A stretch of DNA of 17,727 bases, taken from positions 1 to 17,727 of the forward strand of contig CAAGGJ010000021.1 of NCBI GenBank assembly GCA_900769345.1. Direction: 5' to 3'. The translations under genes were made by a program, and so were the position numbers. Of this stretch, positions 14,593-17,727 are shown piece after piece. This DNA comes from Bacteroidales bacterium. Its GTDB lineage: Bacteria > Bacteroidota > Bacteroidia > Bacteroidales > Muribaculaceae. Within the stretch, counting starts at the first letter, position 1; each line of letters begins with the position of its first letter. Below the pieces are notes generated by a model. It did not search any database. It was not told the origin of the DNA and worked only from the letters and a program-made list of their open reading frames with translations.

Positions 14593-15093
14593 TTATGCTG
14601 TTTGAAAAGATTTTTTATAAGGTTTGTAAGCCAAAGCCACCAAGGCAATAACATTAATCACTAACAATGCCCCGAAGGTGATCTGAGCCGCCACTTCGGG
14701 CACCAGCAGTTGTATGCCGTTCATGTCGCCTCCGCCCACATAGGGGTAAAGCACCGAGAGATATAGCGGGTCGAGCACCAGCAACACCATAGTGACATAC
14801 CATCCGAGTGTGCGAACATAAGCGCTCTTCGAAGAGCAAATGCTTCGACTCATTAGCAACATCACCCATCCGGCTATCAAGGTCGACAAAACTCCTACCA
14901 AGCAAAATATGCCTATCTGAGTCTCGGTCATCGCTTCGTGGTTCACCACCACTTGCACGCCCACTCCAAGAAATCGTATAGACTTAAACACTCCATAATA
15001 AAGCGCCACCAATGCATGTGCTCCTTCGTGTATCAAGAAATACACCACCACTGCCACTATCAGGCATGCGTATTGACGAATCTTCTTTGCCAT
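14593..15093 (-). CDS. Small M50-like integral membrane metallopeptidase homologue
   Basis: This 166-residue protein has about four hydrophobic membrane segments: residues 9-33, 58-80, 95-118 and 136-158. The first carries FLIHEGAHALVALYYG with an HExxH zinc motif (His22, Glu23, His26), as in site-2-protease-like M50 peptidases. A third ligand could be Asp108 in LVLDP or Asp123 in GGGDMNG. There is no PDZ domain and the canonical NxxPxxxLDG motif is not clearly present. It could be an intramembrane protease or a non-proteolytic relative; I cannot decide. The ATG at 15093 follows AAAGAGAT, an acceptable ribosome site. A promoter lies at 15181-15214, and the terminator at 14397-14435 closes the unit. 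Confidence 0.7.
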   Translation of the reverse strand: MAKKIRQYACLIVAVVVYFLIHEGAHALVALYYGVFKSIRFLGVGVQVVVNHEAMTETQIGIFCLVGVLSTLIAGWVMLLMSRSICSSKSAYVRTLGWYVTMVLLVLDPLYLSVLYPYVGGGDMNGIQLLVPEVAAQITFGALLVINVIALVALAYKPYKKSFQTA

Positions 15094-15180
15094 ATCTCTT
15101 TAAGCTAATTTTTTCGTTTGTCGTTTAATGTTTCATTCTTTTTTCTCTCCGAGCGTGGCATTAGCCATCGTTCGGTATTG

Positions 15181-15214
15181 CAAAGTTAATATCGCCTCGC
15201 CTATATACAACAAA
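15181..15214 (-). promoter_or_regulatory. Promoter of the M50-like gene
   Basis: On the minus strand TTTG (15214-15211) precedes TAACTTTG (15188-15181). The -7 box is perfect; the spacer of 22 bp is slightly long. The leader would be about 80 nt. Confidence 0.55.
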
Positions 15215-15298
15215 AAATATATAGACAAGGCAATTTCTTAATACGCTGTATTCTAATGATTTAGACAACGACAATATAGACAGCCCGCTTTTATGGCA

Positions 15299-16999
15299 TC
15301 AAAACGAGGTTAAAAAAGCGTCGAGACCTGTGCCGGCAGGCAAACAATCGGGTTCAGCGGCGAGCAAGCGATTTTTCAGGCGCAACTTCTGTCGCGACAC
15401 CGAGGTGGCCGACACTGCCATAATGCGAGCCATATCCTTCACCTCTAATTGCAAGCGTATGAGCATGCACAATTGGCGGTCGACTTCGGTGAGTGTAGCG
15501 AAGCGTTCATCAAGTCGGCGCATATAGCCGTCGTAACCGCTATTGATAATTTCCTCGAGTTTTGTCCACTCGTCGGGAGAGAGGAAACGTGGCTGACGGC
15601 GTAATTGTGCCACAAGGGCATTGTTATTTACTATCTCGTTGCTCAATTTTCCGCTGCGTTCTTTGTCGGAGGCAAGGCGACTCTGCAGTGTGGCTATCTC
15701 GCTCTGCATCTCCTGTCGAGCCTCGTTAAACCGAGCTTCGGCTTGATGCAAGTGTGTCATTCGGCTCTCGGCTTGTGCCTCGGTGTTGCGCAATCGGCGG
15801 CGAAGCACTCTCACCGTCAGCACCGCCGCCACCACTACCACTGCAAGCACCACCAGCATCACTATTCGCTGATTTCGCGCCTCGGCGCGAGCATTTTGCT
15901 CTTGCTCTTGCCCGCAAATAGCTTCGTTTTTTGCCACTTCCACCGCTTGCATTTCTCGCTTCATAGTATCTAATTGGCGATTGTAGACCGACATCAACTC
16001 CACCGCCTTATCATTATCGTGAAGCAAGTCGCGATACACCATATACATCATCTGAGTGGCATTTTTGCGAGTTACGAGGCGAACACTGTTTCTATTTTTC
16101 TCGGCATAATAAAGCGCCGAGTCGGCATTGCCCAGTTTGCGATGTGCATCGGCTATGCGGGTATACACCACCTCGGTCTTACGATTGTGCAGATTGCGCT
16201 GCATCTCATCTATATTCTTAGCCACAATGGCATATTTCAGCGCCTCGTGTGGCTTCTGACTGCGCGAATAGCACGACGAGAGTTGACCGGCTGCCTTACC
16301 TTGCTCCACAGGCATATCCCACTCCAGCGTACGGTGATAGGCCCTGGAGGCATATTCTATAGCTTTGCTTGCGTCGCCCCCGGGACCGGCAAGATATAGA
16401 GCGTTGTTCGATAGGTTAATAAGCGCTATTATCTGTTCTTTCTTAGAGTTGGCTTTAACGGCACGGTCGAGAAAGCGCTCAAGCCACATCTTAGCCTCTT
16501 CGTGGCGGTCGCCATCGGTCATTGCCAAGCCATAGCGGTGATAGAGTTGCGAAGCAAGCACATGATCGTCGCACTGTTCGGCTTCTTTGCAACCCTTCAT
16601 AAGGTCGAGCACATGGTCGGCATTATCGCCCACCTTCATCTCCTCGTGCACCACTGCTCGCAAGTAATAGGCAAGCGCACGGCGTCCATGGTCGTCGCTA
16701 TTCATCACAAAGTAACCGAATCCAAAATTCACCAGCGAATCGGTTGTTATGGGTTGATAGCATCGATATTCGGTCCAAGTCTTTAGCAAACACCAAGTGG
16801 CATAGGCATAATGGTCATCTACATCGGGCACTGGCACTTGAGGCAGATAGCGAAGCGCGCTATCAGGCTGCGCTGCCACCAGGCTGTCGAGATGCTGCAA
16901 CTCCGGCGACAACGACTGCCGCGTGCTTCGTCCACACGACGCCAGCACAGCACTCAGCACCATTATCGATATATATATTCGTAGATGTAAATATCTCAT
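15299..16999 (-). CDS. TPR-transmembrane-coiled-coil-HTH regulator
   Basis: This 566-residue protein has an N-terminal hydrophobic segment ending in LASC (lipobox-like, Cys22). Helical TPR-like repeats (about residues 30-350) include SKAIEYASRAYHRTLEW, HEALKYAIVAKN and ADSALYYAEKNR. A single membrane segment (about 378-400, VMLVVLAVVVVAAVLTVRVL) is followed by basic residues and a coiled coil to about 470. A C-terminal LuxR-like HTH (about 503-548) contains LTEVDRQLCMLIRLQLEVKD and SATSVSRQKLRLKNRL. This layout is common in Bacteroidota: periplasmic TPR sensor, one membrane helix, cytoplasmic DNA-binding tail. Its signal and target are unknown. It lies alone, 205 bp upstream of the M50-like gene on the same strand. 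Confidence 0.85.
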   Translation of the reverse strand: MRYLHLRIYISIMVLSAVLASCGRSTRQSLSPELQHLDSLVAAQPDSALRYLPQVPVPDVDDHYAYATWCLLKTWTEYRCYQPITTDSLVNFGFGYFVMNSDDHGRRALAYYLRAVVHEEMKVGDNADHVLDLMKGCKEAEQCDDHVLASQLYHRYGLAMTDGDRHEEAKMWLERFLDRAVKANSKKEQIIALINLSNNALYLAGPGGDASKAIEYASRAYHRTLEWDMPVEQGKAAGQLSSCYSRSQKPHEALKYAIVAKNIDEMQRNLHNRKTEVVYTRIADAHRKLGNADSALYYAEKNRNSVRLVTRKNATQMMYMVYRDLLHDNDKAVELMSVYNRQLDTMKREMQAVEVAKNEAICGQEQEQNARAEARNQRIVMLVVLAVVVVAAVLTVRVLRRRLRNTEAQAESRMTHLHQAEARFNEARQEMQSEIATLQSRLASDKERSGKLSNEIVNNNALVAQLRRQPRFLSPDEWTKLEEIINSGYDGYMRRLDERFATLTEVDRQLCMLIRLQLEVKDMARIMAVSATSVSRQKLRLKNRLLAAEPDCLPAGTGLDAFLTSF

Positions 17000-17036
17000 T
17001 TCGTTCGTTATTGACTCTTACTATTATCTCTTCGCA

Positions 17037-17044
17037 CAAAGATA
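17037..17044 (-). promoter_or_regulatory. -7 box (TATCTTTG) of the TPR-HTH gene
   Basis: A perfect minus-strand TAnnTTTG match lies 37 bp upstream of the ATG at 16999. The -33 element is not clear. Confidence 0.55.
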
Positions 17045-17165
17045 AGCATTCGATGAGTAATTTAACGAAAGTAATACGCCTTTTCTGCAATTATACCCGT
17101 TTTCTACACATTTACGACACAAAAAAACTATCATTTTATATTAGTTCACATATAATTCTACATCA

Positions 17166-17230
17166 AAAGCATATTTTTATATGCGAAAGCATATAATATT
17201 GCAAAAAATTTTTTAATTTGTATGCAATAT
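17166..17230. promoter_or_regulatory. Cluster of GCATAT-type repeats, candidate HipB operator
   Basis: AAAGCATAT occurs twice as a direct repeat (17166-17174 and 17186-17194) with starts 20 bp apart. Between them, ATATGC (17179-17184) makes a palindrome with the first copy. ATATTGCA (17196-17203) and TGCAATAT (17223-17230) form an 8-bp inverted repeat. The array ends 14 bp before the HipB/HipA-like ORF, the place where HipB-type antitoxins bind their own promoters. Confidence 0.45.
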
Positions 17231-17244
17231 AATATAATTTTTAT

Positions 17245-17538
17245 ATGGGAAAGACGAAATTAGCCGCCACCATCAAGGCGCTTCGCAAGGAATATGGGCT
17301 TACACAAGAAGAACTCGCTCTTTCGATAGATGGTCGTAAATCTCGACTTACGCTAAACAATTTTATACAAGCAGGCCGAACTATGGGCATCGATGAAATA
17401 GTGATTCGCCGACTGATAGTCAACTTCAAAAAGGCTTTACCCAAATGGATGGAACTTATTAGAGCATCATTCCTCAGTAATGATATGAAAACTGAATATG
17501 AAAACCTGATAGCAGAACGGCTCAAACGGCTTGAGTAA
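17245..17538 (+). pseudogene. In-frame HipB (N-term) / HipA (C-term) fusion remnant
   Basis: This 97-residue ORF looks like two genes joined. Residues 1-26 (KLAATIKALRKEYGLTQEEL) match the first two helices of a HipB/XRE antitoxin, but the recognition helix is missing. Residues about 25-97 (LALSIDGRKSRLTLNNF, then the late WMELIRASFLSNDMKTEYE) resemble the C-terminal end of HipA kinases, normally about 300 residues further on and encoded directly after hipB. The kinase core and its catalytic residues are absent. A single in-frame deletion through hipB and hipA explains this layout. It is probably non-functional, though the frame is intact and a small protein could still be made. The alternative is a genuine small family unknown to me. 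The match is from memory of the families. Confidence 0.65.
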
Positions 17539-17549
17539 TGACATTTAAG

Positions 17550-17588
17550 AAGGCGGCCCCCATTTGTGGAGGTCGCCTTGAATTATTT
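17550..17588 (+). terminator. Terminator after the HipB/HipA remnant
   Basis: AAGGCGGCC (17550-17558) pairs with GGTCGCCTT (17571-17579), nine pairs including one G:U, 11 bp after the stop. The downstream T-rich stretch is weak (GAATTATTTT). It is probably the original hipBA operon terminator. Confidence 0.6.
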
Positions 17589-17593
17589 TGGCG

Positions 17594-17727
17594 TATAGGT
17601 CATTTTGGGTGCCAAAATCGCCACAACTCTATGGTTTACAGCGAGTTAATAGAGTTTAAAAGTTTTCAAGATACATTTGATGCGAGCGCATGCTCGCTAT
17701 AGGTCAAAACGGGTGCTGAAAATGGCA
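17594..17727. repeat. Pair of related 30-bp repeats bracketing hairpins
   Basis: TATAGGTCA followed four bases later by GGGTGC occurs at 17594-17623 and again at 17698-17727, running into the window edge. Between and within them are three perfect inverted repeats. ATTTTGG/CCAAAAT lies at 17602-17618, AACTCTAT/ATAGAGTT at 17625-17656 and GCGAGC/GCTCGC at 17682-17697. A TACATTTG box (17672-17679) could be a promoter for a gene beyond the window. No coding sequence is seen here. Confidence 0.5.

Noticed and set aside
17585..17727. Possible CRISPR array at the right edge
   Set aside because: Only two imperfect copies 104 bp apart, the spacing is too long, and the copies differ internally; no cas gene is in view.

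Overview
The window looks like a chromosomal piece of a Bacteroidales genome (Bacteroidota). Its promoter elements fit the Bacteroidota pattern (TTTG about 20 bp upstream of TAnnTTTG) rather than E. coli -35/-10 boxes. Several proteins are also Bacteroidota-typical: a PG0541-like PII-fold protein behind an RND pump, a TPR/membrane/HTH regulator and an IS30-type transposase tail. The genus cannot be fixed from sequence alone; Muribaculaceae, Prevotellaceae or Barnesiellaceae are all plausible.

Layout. Positions 1-160 hold the 3' end of an IS30-family transposase. A single-gene 2[4Fe-4S] ferredoxin with its own promoter and strong terminator follows (282-455), then a DUF2461 protein (643-1308). 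Positions 1467-4160 form a four-gene operon for a 2-oxoacid:ferredoxin oxidoreductase in the order delta, alpha, beta, gamma. It ends at a near-ideal intrinsic terminator (4206-4257). The nearby free ferredoxin is a plausible electron partner for this enzyme.

Positions 4459-11210 form a drug or metabolite efflux operon: TetR repressor, TolC-like outer-membrane channel, periplasmic adaptor lipoprotein, AcrB-like RND permease and a small PII-like PG0541-family protein. A 17-bp palindrome overlies the operon promoter and is the likely TetR operator, which suggests an autoregulated pump. A DUF2200 gene follows, preceded by a textbook promoter so close to its ATG that its mRNA should be nearly leaderless.

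From 11794 to 16999 the genes lie on the minus strand: an AAA+ ATPase with an acidic Asp-Asn repeat and an Asn in Walker B; about 1 kb without a convincing gene that holds a minus-strand promoter and several hairpins and could be a long structured leader; a small M50-like membrane protein; and a TPR/transmembrane/coiled-coil/HTH regulator. At the right edge a 97-residue ORF reads as the first helices of a HipB antitoxin fused in frame to the C-terminal end of a HipA kinase, apparently a deletion scar of a hipBA module. It sits behind operator-like repeats. The last 145 bases contain three hairpins bracketed by two related 30-bp repeats.
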